DNA of 6,146 bases from Promethearchaeota archaeon (GCA_016839385.1 JAEOUK010000359.1:1-6146); one strand, 5' to 3'; positions 1 to 5,650 are shown, numbered from the stretch's first letter. A program made the numbers and translations. Notes: a model not told the origin generated them from the letters alone.

Positions 1-1110
1 AGGAATGATCTCAATGATGTTAAATACAAAAATGGTTAAAGCAAAAAGTCCCCATCTTCTTATCCACCTTGAGAGTTTAACAACTCGGTTTTTAATTCTA
101 TCATCAATCATTCGCGGACTGAATTCGTAGATACGCAACGCAATAGTCACGATTACCATTTGTAATCCGATACTCAATAGAATGAAACCTATTGGATGTA
201 TATGGAATGTAACATCCAATGTAGAAAGGAATCCATCAACGAATAACCAATAAGCCGCTCCTCCTAGGGTAATTACTGCACCACCTATTCCAGTATACAT
301 TAGAATTTTCCTTGAAGGATTAGTTTGACTTAATAGAACTCCAATAATGCATCCCACCAAGAAAAGACTATAATTCGGAAATAATGGAAATTCCCTAGCA
401 GCAAGGCTATTTACCAACCATCTAATATAATATCCATTATTGACATCCAAATTAGTATGAATGTACGCATCAGTTAAAATCATGCTTTCATAATTTGGGA
501 ATCCGGATATTGTCGCTGCCCAATTATGCATAAAATCTGCAAAGAATATGAAGAATGCTGCAATTGCTGCCAGAATTATAATTTTTATTAGACTTTGGAA
601 TTTTTCCTGTAGTTTTGTCTTGTTTATTAACGATAAAAGGACAAATAAAACTGCGGTTATCATGACGGAAAATCCAATATTGCTCAAAGTTTCTGCACGA
701 TATATAAAATCCCAAAGAGCCCAATTCCAAGTTCCCCCTCCAAATATTCCGCCGCTCATAAACCATTGACCTGTCATTCCCCAAGGACTCAAGAATGGTT
801 CTCGTAAGAATCCGAATACATACAAAGCAAATCCGAAGATTAATTGCTTTAATAAAATGCTCCCTAAAGATTGTCCATTCTTTAGCATTTTACTCATGGT
901 AAACCAGTGAACGATTGCACTGATAAGCATAAAAAATGTTTGCCAGTGTATGAAAATTCCAATAAATGCCAGTAAAATTAACTCTACAGTTGACATTGAA
1001 CCTATTGGTGTAGTGACTAAGTGACTTATGTTTAAAAATACATGAAAAATAACCATGAGTAGAATAGCCCAACCTCTAAGAATATCCATAGAAAGTAGAC
1101 GTTTAGCCAT
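1..1110 (-). CDS. Multi-span membrane acyltransferase-like protein (HGSNAT/DUF1624-type), C-terminus cut by window edge
   Basis: An uninterrupted frame of 370 codons runs from the ATG at 1110-1108 off the left edge, so the C-terminus is missing. The N-terminus M-A-K-R-L-L-S-M-D-I-L-R-G, followed by a hydrophobic helix with His23, is the hallmark start of membrane acyltransferases of the HGSNAT-catalytic/DUF1624/DUF418/acyltransferase-3 superfamily. These move acyl groups, often from acyl-CoA, onto sugars or other acceptors across the membrane. Many hydrophobic segments follow (roughly 45-66, 88-103, 145-162, 174-192, 247-261, 272-290, 307-326, 353-369). Shared landmarks with the upstream neighbour are F-P-L-F-P at 241-245, a Ser-Gln at 261-262 and H303-x-H305. 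By alignment to that 439-residue neighbour, roughly 90 residues are missing. There is no convincing Shine-Dalgarno, and a TATA-like box lies about 60 bases upstream. The acceptor substrate is unknown and the exact family is inferred from the motif pattern. Confidence 0.82.
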   Translation of the reverse strand, partial: MAKRLLSMDILRGWAILLMVIFHVFLNISHLVTTPIGSMSTVELILLAFIGIFIHWQTFFMLISAIVHWFTMSKMLKNGQSLGSILLKQLIFGFALYVFGFLREPFLSPWGMTGQWFMSGGIFGGGTWNWALWDFIYRAETLSNIGFSVMITAVLFVLLSLINKTKLQEKFQSLIKIIILAAIAAFFIFFADFMHNWAATISGFPNYESMILTDAYIHTNLDVNNGYYIRWLVNSLAAREFPLFPNYSLFLVGCIIGVLLSQTNPSRKILMYTGIGGAVITLGGAAYWLFVDGFLSTLDVTFHIHPIGFILLSIGLQMVIVTIALRIYEFSPRMIDDRIKNRVVKLSRWIRRWGLFALTIFVFNIIEIIP

Positions 1111-1136
1111 GGACGATAGATCTTGCTTTAACTATT

Positions 1137-1150
1137 TAACAATATTGTTA
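1137..1150. promoter_or_regulatory. Perfect 14-bp palindrome, candidate operator
   Basis: TAACAATATTGTTA is a perfect inverted repeat in the 75-base gap between the two acyltransferase-like genes. It lies about 25 bases downstream of the TATA-like box at 1171-1180, on top of the expected transcription start of the downstream gene. That position would suit a repressor that blocks initiation. The sequence is AT-only apart from one C/G pair, so chance occurrence cannot be excluded. No regulator gene is adjacent. Confidence 0.35.
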
Positions 1151-1170
1151 TTCCCATATAGAACCCACAG

Positions 1171-1180
1171 TATTTATATA
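1171..1180 (-). promoter_or_regulatory. TATA-like box for the downstream acyltransferase-like gene
   Basis: On the minus strand this reads TATATAAATA, a good archaeal TATA-box match. It lies just inside the gap after the upstream gene's stop and about 61 bases before the ATG at 1110. A start about 25 bases downstream would fall near 1149 and give a 5' leader of about 40 bases. This suggests the partial gene has its own promoter, although read-through from the upstream gene is also possible. Confidence 0.4.
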
Positions 1181-1185
1181 TCCAT

Positions 1186-2505
1186 TCAATTCAGAACAGC
1201 CGTATCCTGCAGTAAAGATATTGCTTCTACATCATAGAGTATTGACTGAGATTCAAGTGGATCTCTAAAATTTGGTTTTTTCCAAAAAATTAATGCGTTA
1301 TTGTATTTCAGAATTACCTCTAAACTTCCATGGAACCGTATTAATTCCCACAACCGTATAATACCATACCAAAATCCTAATGTAACTATTACTAATAGAA
1401 GTAAAATCCATAAATTTCCTGTCGTTCCCGTTACAAGATCGATTTGAAAAATTTGAGATAAAATCCAACGGGGAATTAAATCTAGTAATTCCATACAGAA
1501 GATAGACATTGAAAGCATGCCAAATCTCCGGAAAAATAGAAGTCTTTTAACTGTTTTTGAATTATTGGGATGTAATTCAATCAATTGCATCATAATTAAA
1601 AAGCACATGGATTGAACTCCTAAATTTACAAATATCATCCAAGTTGCATGTAGATGCGTCCAAATATCCTCCATTATGTCCTCTGTAAAAGGAAGGAGAA
1701 CTAGTCCAACAACAACGAGGCTTGTTGAAATTATGTATCCTGTCCATAAAAATTTCTTCTTAGGTAACGAATTCTGACTGAAGATTATACCGTAAATCGC
1801 ACCGAAAAGCGCGGAAGAAAGGAAGGGAAATAGAGGTTCTTGATGTCCAACCAAATTTGCTAAAAATATTAAATATAATCTTTCTCCCCTACTTTCCGCA
1901 GTTACTGATTGTATAGTCATTGGAGTCAATCCTGTTCCATTTTCCACCCATAACACAACGTAAGGCCTTAGAATAATAATGAGCAGCGTTAATGCACCAA
2001 AAATAATCATATTTCGATAGGGTTTATTCAATCCGTTAAATCGAGTCATGATGAAATAAAAAATAGCAATAATGATTCTACTTAATGCAATTGATTCCAA
2101 CGTATCCGAAAACTGTAATTCTTGGATTCTTGAAGCGGGATCCCAGACTCCATGAAAAATATAGTTATAACGTGCAGCGTGAGGAAGTAAAAATATCTTA
2201 AAAAAAAAAGCTACCCCTAATAGTAATAAGGCATTCATAATTTGCTTAAGAAACACGATAATTGACTCAGTTCCTTTTTCAAATCCTTTATGCATCGAAT
2301 AGATTTGAGTTGCTGCTGATATCATCAAAAAAAATCCCTTCCATTTTCCCAAAAAAATCAAAGGTGAGATAAGAATAAGAAGGACAATTGAGCCTGTACT
2401 AGGATCTAACACACTGTAATCGACAACATATATGAATACATGTGATATTATTACCACAAAAATTGCAATCCCTCTAAGAACATCAAGAGAAACCACCCGT
2501 TTCAT
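1186..2505 (-). CDS. Ten-or-so-TM membrane acyltransferase-like protein (HGSNAT/DUF1624-type)
   Basis: A complete 439-residue integral membrane protein. It begins with M-K-R-V-V-S-L-D-V-L-R-G-I-A-I and a first helix containing His22, the signature of the HGSNAT-catalytic/DUF1624/DUF418-type acyltransferase superfamily. Hydrophobic segments lie at about 12-29, 39-52, 57-67, 88-106, 138-154, 165-186, 228-243, 253-271, 288-308, 328-345 and 365-384. Further landmarks shared with the downstream paralogue are P-L-F-P at 224-227, S243-Q244 and H284-x-H286 before a long helix. The segment G-S-L-E-V-I-L near 393-399 recalls the G-P-L-E-W motif near the end of DUF418 proteins. The ATG at 2505 is preceded by AGGA at a spacing of about five bases, which supports this start. 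A run of ten A (plus strand, 2200-2209) sits inside the gene, but the frame is intact. Function is inferred: membrane-embedded acyl transfer to an unidentified surface glycan, lipid or metabolite. Confidence 0.85.
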   Translation of the reverse strand: MKRVVSLDVLRGIAIFVVIISHVFIYVVDYSVLDPSTGSIVLLILISPLIFLGKWKGFFLMISAATQIYSMHKGFEKGTESIIVFLKQIMNALLLLGVAFFFKIFLLPHAARYNYIFHGVWDPASRIQELQFSDTLESIALSRIIIAIFYFIMTRFNGLNKPYRNMIIFGALTLLIIILRPYVVLWVENGTGLTPMTIQSVTAESRGERLYLIFLANLVGHQEPLFPFLSSALFGAIYGIIFSQNSLPKKKFLWTGYIISTSLVVVGLVLLPFTEDIMEDIWTHLHATWMIFVNLGVQSMCFLIMMQLIELHPNNSKTVKRLLFFRRFGMLSMSIFCMELLDLIPRWILSQIFQIDLVTGTTGNLWILLLLVIVTLGFWYGIIRLWELIRFHGSLEVILKYNNALIFWKKPNFRDPLESQSILYDVEAISLLQDTAVLN

Positions 2506-2560
2506 TAGTTCCTAATTAGTGGATAAAGAATTTAATATTTTGAAGAAAACCCCCTTGTGA

Positions 2561-2585
2561 AATAAATTTATGAGCTCAATTTATT
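2561..2585. promoter_or_regulatory. Divergent promoter region with inverted repeat
   Basis: The 125-base gap between the minus-strand acyltransferase-like gene and the plus-strand zinc-finger gene contains AATAAATT (2561-2568) and its exact inverse AATTTATT (2578-2585) nine bases apart. An eight-base palindrome TGAGCTCA (2571-2578) lies within the span. Read on the minus strand, CATAAATTTATT is a plausible TATA box that would start transcription near 2540. On the plus strand, TTTATTAAAG and TATAAATT (2590-2598) are candidate TATA elements. The inverted repeat may simply be two back-to-back TATA boxes rather than an operator. Confidence 0.4.
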
Positions 2586-2589
2586 AAAG

Positions 2590-2597
2590 TATAAATT
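2590..2597 (+). promoter_or_regulatory. TATA-like box for the zinc-finger membrane protein gene
   Basis: TATAAAT preceded by a purine-rich AAAG (a BRE-like context) lies about 35 bases upstream of the ATG at 2631. The expected transcript start near 2618-2620 would leave a leader of about 10 bases that just includes the GGTGA ribosome binding site at 2621-2625. Confidence 0.4.
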
Positions 2598-2630
2598 GAA
2601 GAAGATTACAGACTAACTCGGGTGAAATGG

Positions 2631-2996
2631 ATGACTTCTATATTTCGATGTTCAGAATGTGGTGTACTTCTTGGTGATGATAGACGAATTTGTTCTGTGT
2701 GTGGTGTGAGATTATGTAGAAGCTGTGGTAGGTACAATCTTTGCAAAGCGCATTACAATCAAATGGGGAGTGGGGGTCAAGATTTAGCAAAGGAAATGGT
2801 AGGGGTCAATATAGTTGTACATATTACTTTGGCAATTATACTTGTAATTCTTATAACACTAGCTCTGAACTATCCAGAAAAGCAAACAGGATATATAATC
2901 GCTTGTATAGTTATGGTTATATTAGATATTGGATGGATTTTTATCCATCGCAAAACAATGACACGGATATTTGAAACTTATCAACGCCGATTATAG
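2631..2996 (+). CDS. Small membrane protein with N-terminal B-box-like double zinc finger
   Basis: A 121-residue protein starting at ATG 2631. GGTGA at 2621-2625 sits five bases ahead and favours this start over the in-frame GTG at 2622, which overlaps that site and would add three residues. Counting from the GTG, ligands fall at C10, C13, C24, C27, C32, C35, C41 and H44, i.e. CxxC-x10-CxxC-x4-CxxC-x5-CxxH. Eight ligands in this order fit two zinc ions bound in cross-brace fashion. The x4, x2, x5, x2 spacing is that of B-box fingers, and the R-R-x-C-x-x-C-G stretch also recalls FYVE-type fingers. Two transmembrane helices follow, at about 62-82 and 89-109, ending in a basic tail, so the finger and tail probably face the cytoplasm. 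A protein- or membrane-recruiting adaptor role is a guess and no enzyme motif is present. It stands alone between a divergent gene and the ECF operon, about 100 bases from the latter. Confidence 0.8.
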   Translation: MTSIFRCSECGVLLGDDRRICSVCGVRLCRSCGRYNLCKAHYNQMGSGGQDLAKEMVGVNIVVHITLAIILVILITLALNYPEKQTGYIIACIVMVILDIGWIFIHRKTMTRIFETYQRRL

Positions 2997-3010
2997 AATA
3001 TATTTCTATG

Positions 3011-3056
3011 GTTTTAATTTTCATTCATTTAAATCCAAATTAATCTAAATTTTTTT
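3011..3056 (+). terminator. T-rich tracts, likely archaeal-type terminator
   Basis: After the zinc-finger gene's stop at 2996 come two T-rich stretches: TTTTAATTTT at 3012-3021 and a run of seven T at 3050-3056. There is no strong hairpin. Archaeal RNA polymerase commonly terminates on such U-tracts. The second tract may instead belong to the promoter of the ECF operon. Confidence 0.35.
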
Positions 3057-3085
3057 ATTGTGAACTAAATACATTCTTTCAATAT

Positions 3086-3093
3086 GTGAGGGT
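3086..3093 (+). promoter_or_regulatory. Ribosome binding site of the ECF operon's first gene
   Basis: GTGAGGGT, containing a GAGG core, lies about six bases before the ATG at 3099, so the operon mRNA should be leadered. A T-rich TATA-like element around 3053-3062 is at roughly the right distance for a start near 3082-3086. No riboswitch fold is visible in the 100-base leader and gap. Confidence 0.45.
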
Positions 3094-3098
3094 ATCAT

Positions 3099-3770
3099 AT
3101 GGAAGTCGATAAAACAAATAAAATAAGATATACACATATATTTTCTTTACCTGAATTGATTTTCATCTCATTCATGGCAGCACTAAATGTTGGATTCGAT
3201 CTCCTTTTCAGTCCCGTTCTAATTTTACTATTGGGACACATTATTGCAGGAATCTTGATCATGGTTCCAGTGAATTTCATTTTCATCTCCCTCACCAAAC
3301 ATCTAGTTGACAAAATCGGATCAATTACTATTTACATGATAATATTCAGTGCAATTGCAATCCCCACAACATTTTATGGAGCTACTCCAGGGATTTATAA
3401 AATACTTTCAGGATTATTGGTGGGAATACTTCTCGATTTAAGCTATATCATAAAACAACCAAAATGGCTAAAAATTACAATAGGTGGAATCATAGGTGCA
3501 ATTTGTTGGTGGCTAGGGACCTTTCTCATCTGGCAATTGTTTGGATTCCCCTACATTACAGGAATGAGCAATTTAGTAAATCAATTTATTGAATTAACGA
3601 AAATTATGTCCATTCCAATTACAAAGATCAATGGGGATTTTTTCTTGTTTGTACTTATTTGTGGTTCTTTATCTGCAATTCAATGTCTAATTGTGACTAT
3701 TGTGACTTATCCCATAGCCCAAACAATTAAAAAAACTGCAATATATGATAAATTTACTGCATACAAATGA
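3099..3770 (+). CDS. ECF transporter substrate-binding (S) component, substrate unknown
   Basis: A 223-residue integral membrane protein, first gene of a three-gene cluster followed directly by an ECF-type ATPase and T component. That context is the main reason for the call. After a polar N-terminus, six hydrophobic segments are visible (about 17-35, 38-65, 72-93, 98-117, 124-148, 180-205), which is the S-component count. A small-x3-small pattern, A28-x3-G32, in the first helix resembles the AxxxA-type motif S components use to dock on the T subunit. The pattern G94-A-T-P-G followed by L-S-G-L-L-V-G-I-L-L-D at 103-113 gives a faint resemblance to YkoE-like S proteins (hydroxymethylpyrimidine/thiamine), too weak to assign a substrate. 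The gene ends 12 bases before the ATPase start, so the two are surely co-transcribed. It would capture a vitamin or micronutrient at the outer membrane face and toggle to release it inside. Confidence 0.72.
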   Translation: MEVDKTNKIRYTHIFSLPELIFISFMAALNVGFDLLFSPVLILLLGHIIAGILIMVPVNFIFISLTKHLVDKIGSITIYMIIFSAIAIPTTFYGATPGIYKILSGLLVGILLDLSYIIKQPKWLKITIGGIIGAICWWLGTFLIWQLFGFPYITGMSNLVNQFIELTKIMSIPITKINGDFFLFVLICGSLSAIQCLIVTIVTYPIAQTIKKTAIYDKFTAYK

Positions 3771-3782
3771 TTTTTTGGATAT

Positions 3783-4502
3783 ATGAAAATGGATCCTAAC
3801 ATTGAAGTTAAAAATCTGTCATTCGCATTTTCTGACGAAAATTGGGTATTTCAAGATGTAAACTTCTCAATTTTTCCAGGAGATATAATTGGAATTGTGG
3901 GTCCATCGGGTTCTGGAAAAACTACCCTATGTTATATATTGAAAGGAATTATCCCACATGCACTTAAAGGGAATCTAAAAGGAGATATTTCTGTATGCAG
4001 TCTAAATACTCGAAAAACAAGAATTGCTAAACTAGCTAACCAAATCGGAATGGTCTATCAAGATATTAATACACAACTATTTGCAAACAGTGTGAAAGAA
4101 GAAATTCAGTTTGGATTGAATAATTTGAATTTAGATCCCGAATTCGCAGAAGATGCAATTCAAGCGCTAGACCTCCAAGAAATTGTTCATAAATCCCCAA
4201 TGAATTTATCCATGGGTCAGAAACAACGCGTAGTGCTTGCATCGATAATCGCTATGCACCCAAAAGTGTTAATCTTGGATGAACCAAGTGTCCATCTAGA
4301 TCCATCAAATAAAAACGATCTATTAAAATGGCTTAAACTGCTCCATGATGAATGGAACATGACTATTCTTATCGCAAGTAACGATCCATGGTTAATTGGG
4401 AATATCTGCGGAAGTTTATTGCATTTTGTGGATGGAAAACTAATTCGCAAAAAAAAGAGTGATTTACTCGAATTCGGTACAACATGGACATGGAGGATAT
4501 AA
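3783..4502 (+). CDS. ECF transporter ATP-binding subunit (EcfA-type) with Asn in the switch position
   Basis: A 239-residue ABC ATPase. Visible motifs in order: Walker A G40-P-S-G-S-G-K-T-T48, Q-loop Gln93 (V-Y-Q-D), signature L-S-M-G-Q at 142-146 in place of L-S-G-G-Q, Walker B V-L-I-L-D-E-P at 162-168 with catalytic Glu167, and D-loop H-L-D-P at 171-174. The usual switch His is Asn200 (T-I-L-I-A-S-N-D). The stretch Q-L-F-A-N-S-V-K-E-E-I-Q-F-G after the Q-loop is typical of ECF ATPases, which power vitamin and metal uptake as dimers. Only one ATPase is encoded here, so it either forms a homodimer with two Asn sites or pairs with an ATPase made elsewhere. The ATG at 3783 has no clear ribosome binding site, and ATG 3789 is an alternative. 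Its 3' end carries the ribosome binding site of the next gene. Confidence 0.93.
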   Translation: MKMDPNIEVKNLSFAFSDENWVFQDVNFSIFPGDIIGIVGPSGSGKTTLCYILKGIIPHALKGNLKGDISVCSLNTRKTRIAKLANQIGMVYQDINTQLFANSVKEEIQFGLNNLNLDPEFAEDAIQALDLQEIVHKSPMNLSMGQKQRVVLASIIAMHPKVLILDEPSVHLDPSNKNDLLKWLKLLHDEWNMTILIASNDPWLIGNICGSLLHFVDGKLIRKKKSDLLEFGTTWTWRI

Positions 4503-5095
4503 TTTTGGGTAGAAAACCAACCCAATTGTTCTGGAGAGTATTTTGGGTTTATTTCAAAATACTATTATTAATCGGAGTTAATGTTCTAGCGTTCTTGCCT
4601 TTACCTCAATATTATCTTTGGTCTATGTTCCTTGTAGAATTATTCCTGGCGGTATTACTTCAAATGGACTTATCAAAATCTCTTCCTATTCTAAAATTTC
4701 TAGTTTTCAACTTCATACCAATTTACTTACTTCTCTATTTTGTAGACTTCAATTGGTTAAATGCCCTGATATATCTCGGAGAAATTACTTCAATAATTGG
4801 ACTATTGCTAATTTCCATTTTAATTTTCAACCATATCACTCCTCGAAATGAATTATTTATCGCTATTTCAAAATCTAAGATGCCAAAAAGAATGATGTTT
4901 GTAGTTGTAATTGTTTTGACTTTTATCCCAACAATTAGTGCCCAAATTCACGTAGTTGTGCAACATCAGAAAGCTCGAGGATATAAAGTCAATATTTTTC
5001 ATCTAAAACCAATTTTGGTTCCAGTTATACTCCATTTATTAGATTTATCAAGGAATTTAAGCTTATCTTTAGAATCCCGAGGACTAGATCTCTAA
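4484..5095 (+). CDS. ECF transporter transmembrane (T) component, EcfT/CbiQ family, short C-terminus
   Basis: A 203-residue membrane protein with hydrophobic segments at about 17-38, 43-60, 69-87, 97-116 and 137-154, followed by the amphipathic coupling region. The two family hallmarks are present: A164-R-G166 in Q-K-A-R-G-Y-K-V and S198-R-G200 in L-E-S-R-G-L-D-L. These arginines sit in grooves on the ATPase dimer. The protein stops three residues after the second motif, whereas EcfT proteins usually carry a further transmembrane helix; no frame downstream supplies one. As drawn, the start overlaps the ATPase gene by 19 bases; ATG 4490 is also in frame. A strong GGAGG at 4492-4496 lies eight bases before an in-frame TTG at 4505, two bases past the ATPase stop. 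That TTG may be the real start, giving 196 residues. The gene is translationally coupled to the ATPase either way. Confidence 0.85.
   Translation: MDMEDIILGRKPTQLFWRVFWVYFKILLLIGVNVLAFLPLPQYYLWSMFLVELFLAVLLQMDLSKSLPILKFLVFNFIPIYLLLYFVDFNWLNALIYLGEITSIIGLLLISILIFNHITPRNELFIAISKSKMPKRMMFVVVIVLTFIPTISAQIHVVVQHQKARGYKVNIFHLKPILVPVILHLLDLSRNLSLSLESRGLDL
4492..4496 (+). promoter_or_regulatory. Strong internal ribosome binding site (GGAGG)
   Basis: GGAGG lies inside the last codons of the ATPase gene and eight bases before an in-frame TTG at 4505. It is the strongest Shine-Dalgarno match in the window. It lies downstream of both ATG candidates for the T gene (4484, 4490), so it would be useless for them. 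It therefore argues for a TTG start and stop-to-start translational coupling. Confidence 0.45.
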
Positions 5096-5125
5096 AATAT
5101 AAGAATTAAAATCTATAGTTTTTAA
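5093..5125. terminator. Convergent gene ends with T-tracts on both strands
   Basis: Only 10 bases separate the stops of the ECF T gene and the minus-strand DUF1801 gene. The plus strand has TTTTT at 5119-5123 just inside the opposing gene, and the minus strand has TTTTAATT and ATTTT tracts across 5112-5096. With no hairpin, U-tract termination on each strand would have to take place at or inside the neighbour's 3' end. Confidence 0.35.
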
Positions 5126-5525
5126 TACCTTCGTCTGATTTTCGTATTAGAGTTTTTAGAACATCAACATTAATATCTGCAAGTTTATTGATATAAAGAC
5201 AACCTTTTCCCGTTTTATGTTTTCCAAGGTTCTCCAGTTCTTTTTTCAGATTATCGTGTAATCCGATCATTAAATAAAGAGTTAGATTTTGTTTTCGAGG
5301 GGAGAATCCTATTCTAAACCAATCACCTTCCCTCCCAGATTTATACTTGTAATGATAGTCTCCAAATCCTACGATGCTATCTCCCCACATAACTGGCTTT
5401 TCTCCTGTAATTTCCCCCATAATTTCAAGGATCTTAAAGCTATCAGCTCGTTTTTGTGGATTTTCGACTGAGTTGAGGAAATCTTCGACTTTTTTTTTGG
5501 TCGGTTTGGTCTTATTTCCTGACAT
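5106..5525 (-). CDS. DUF1801 (YdhG-like) domain protein
   Basis: A 139-residue soluble protein that is essentially one DUF1801 domain. Recognisable family blocks are K-x-x-V-E-D-F-L near 10-17, M46-W-G-D-S-I-V-G-F-G55, G64-R-E-G-D-W-F70, F74-S-P-R-K-Q-N-L-T-L-Y84 and L100-G-K-H-K-T-G-K-G-C-L-Y-I112. Length and block order match the small stand-alone family members found in bacteria and archaea. The biochemical role is not settled: a distant relative in Bacillus (YdhG/Fra) has been linked to iron delivery, but this subfamily's W-G-D and S-P-R-K-Q signature gives no direct evidence of that. The N-terminus is lysine-rich, encoded by a run of nine A on the coding strand. There is no Shine-Dalgarno ahead of the ATG at 5525, and a TATA-like box about 25 bases upstream suggests a leaderless mRNA. 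It is transcribed convergently to the ECF operon and is probably unrelated to it. Confidence 0.93.
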   Translation of the reverse strand: MSGNKTKPTKKKVEDFLNSVENPQKRADSFKILEIMGEITGEKPVMWGDSIVGFGDYHYKYKSGREGDWFRIGFSPRKQNLTLYLMIGLHDNLKKELENLGKHKTGKGCLYINKLADINVDVLKTLIRKSDEGIKNYRF

Positions 5526-5544
5526 ACCAAGGTAAAATCTTGTG

Positions 5545-5562
5545 TTTATTTAACTATAGTTA
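5545..5562 (-). promoter_or_regulatory. TATA-like box overlapping a perfect 12-bp palindrome, DUF1801 promoter
   Basis: On the minus strand TTAAATAA lies about 25 bases ahead of the ATG at 5525, which places the transcript start at or next to the start codon and implies a leaderless message. Its upstream half is part of TAACTATAGTTA (5551-5562), a perfect 12-base palindrome where a TFB or repressor dimer could bind. The TAAC/GTTA ends match those of the palindrome at 1137-1150, though the cores differ. Confidence 0.4.
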
Positions 5563-5606
5563 GTAAATCCCATAATCCTAAATGACAGATTTCCAACGAA
5601 AAACAG

Positions 5607-5614
5607 ATATATTT
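5607..5614 (+). promoter_or_regulatory. TATA-like box for the surface-protein gene
   Basis: ATATATTT lies about 40 bases ahead of the ATG at 5651. A start about 25 bases downstream, near 5636, would give a short leader that includes GGTG at 5641-5644, a ribosome binding site six bases before the ATG. Confidence 0.4.
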
Positions 5615-5650
5615 CCTTAATAGAATATGATTCATAAACTGGTGTGTCGT

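Noticed and set aside
524..784. 86-codon minus-strand frame and a 73-codon plus-strand frame (548-769)
   Set aside because: Both lie inside the open 370-codon acyltransferase-like gene in other frames; their translations show no domain or convincing start signal.
1055..1237. 60-codon plus-strand frame across the gap between the two acyltransferase-like genes
   Set aside because: It overlaps the ends of both genes antisense, has no ribosome binding site and reads as low-quality sequence.
2200..2209. Run of ten A in the upstream acyltransferase-like gene, with nine-base runs at 5490-5498 and 5654-5662, as programmed frameshift or slippage sites
   Set aside because: In each case the reading frame continues intact with sensible protein on both sides, so no frameshift is needed; they fit AT-rich Lys/Phe coding.
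2997..3098. Possible riboswitch ahead of the ECF operon
   Set aside because: The 100-base gap is T- and A-rich without paired stems or any conserved TPP, cobalamin, FMN or preQ1 core that I can recognise.
4217..4525. 102-codon minus-strand frame antisense to the ATPase
   Set aside because: It is a mirror of the conserved Walker B and signature region of the ATPase; the composition is not protein-like and there is no promoter.
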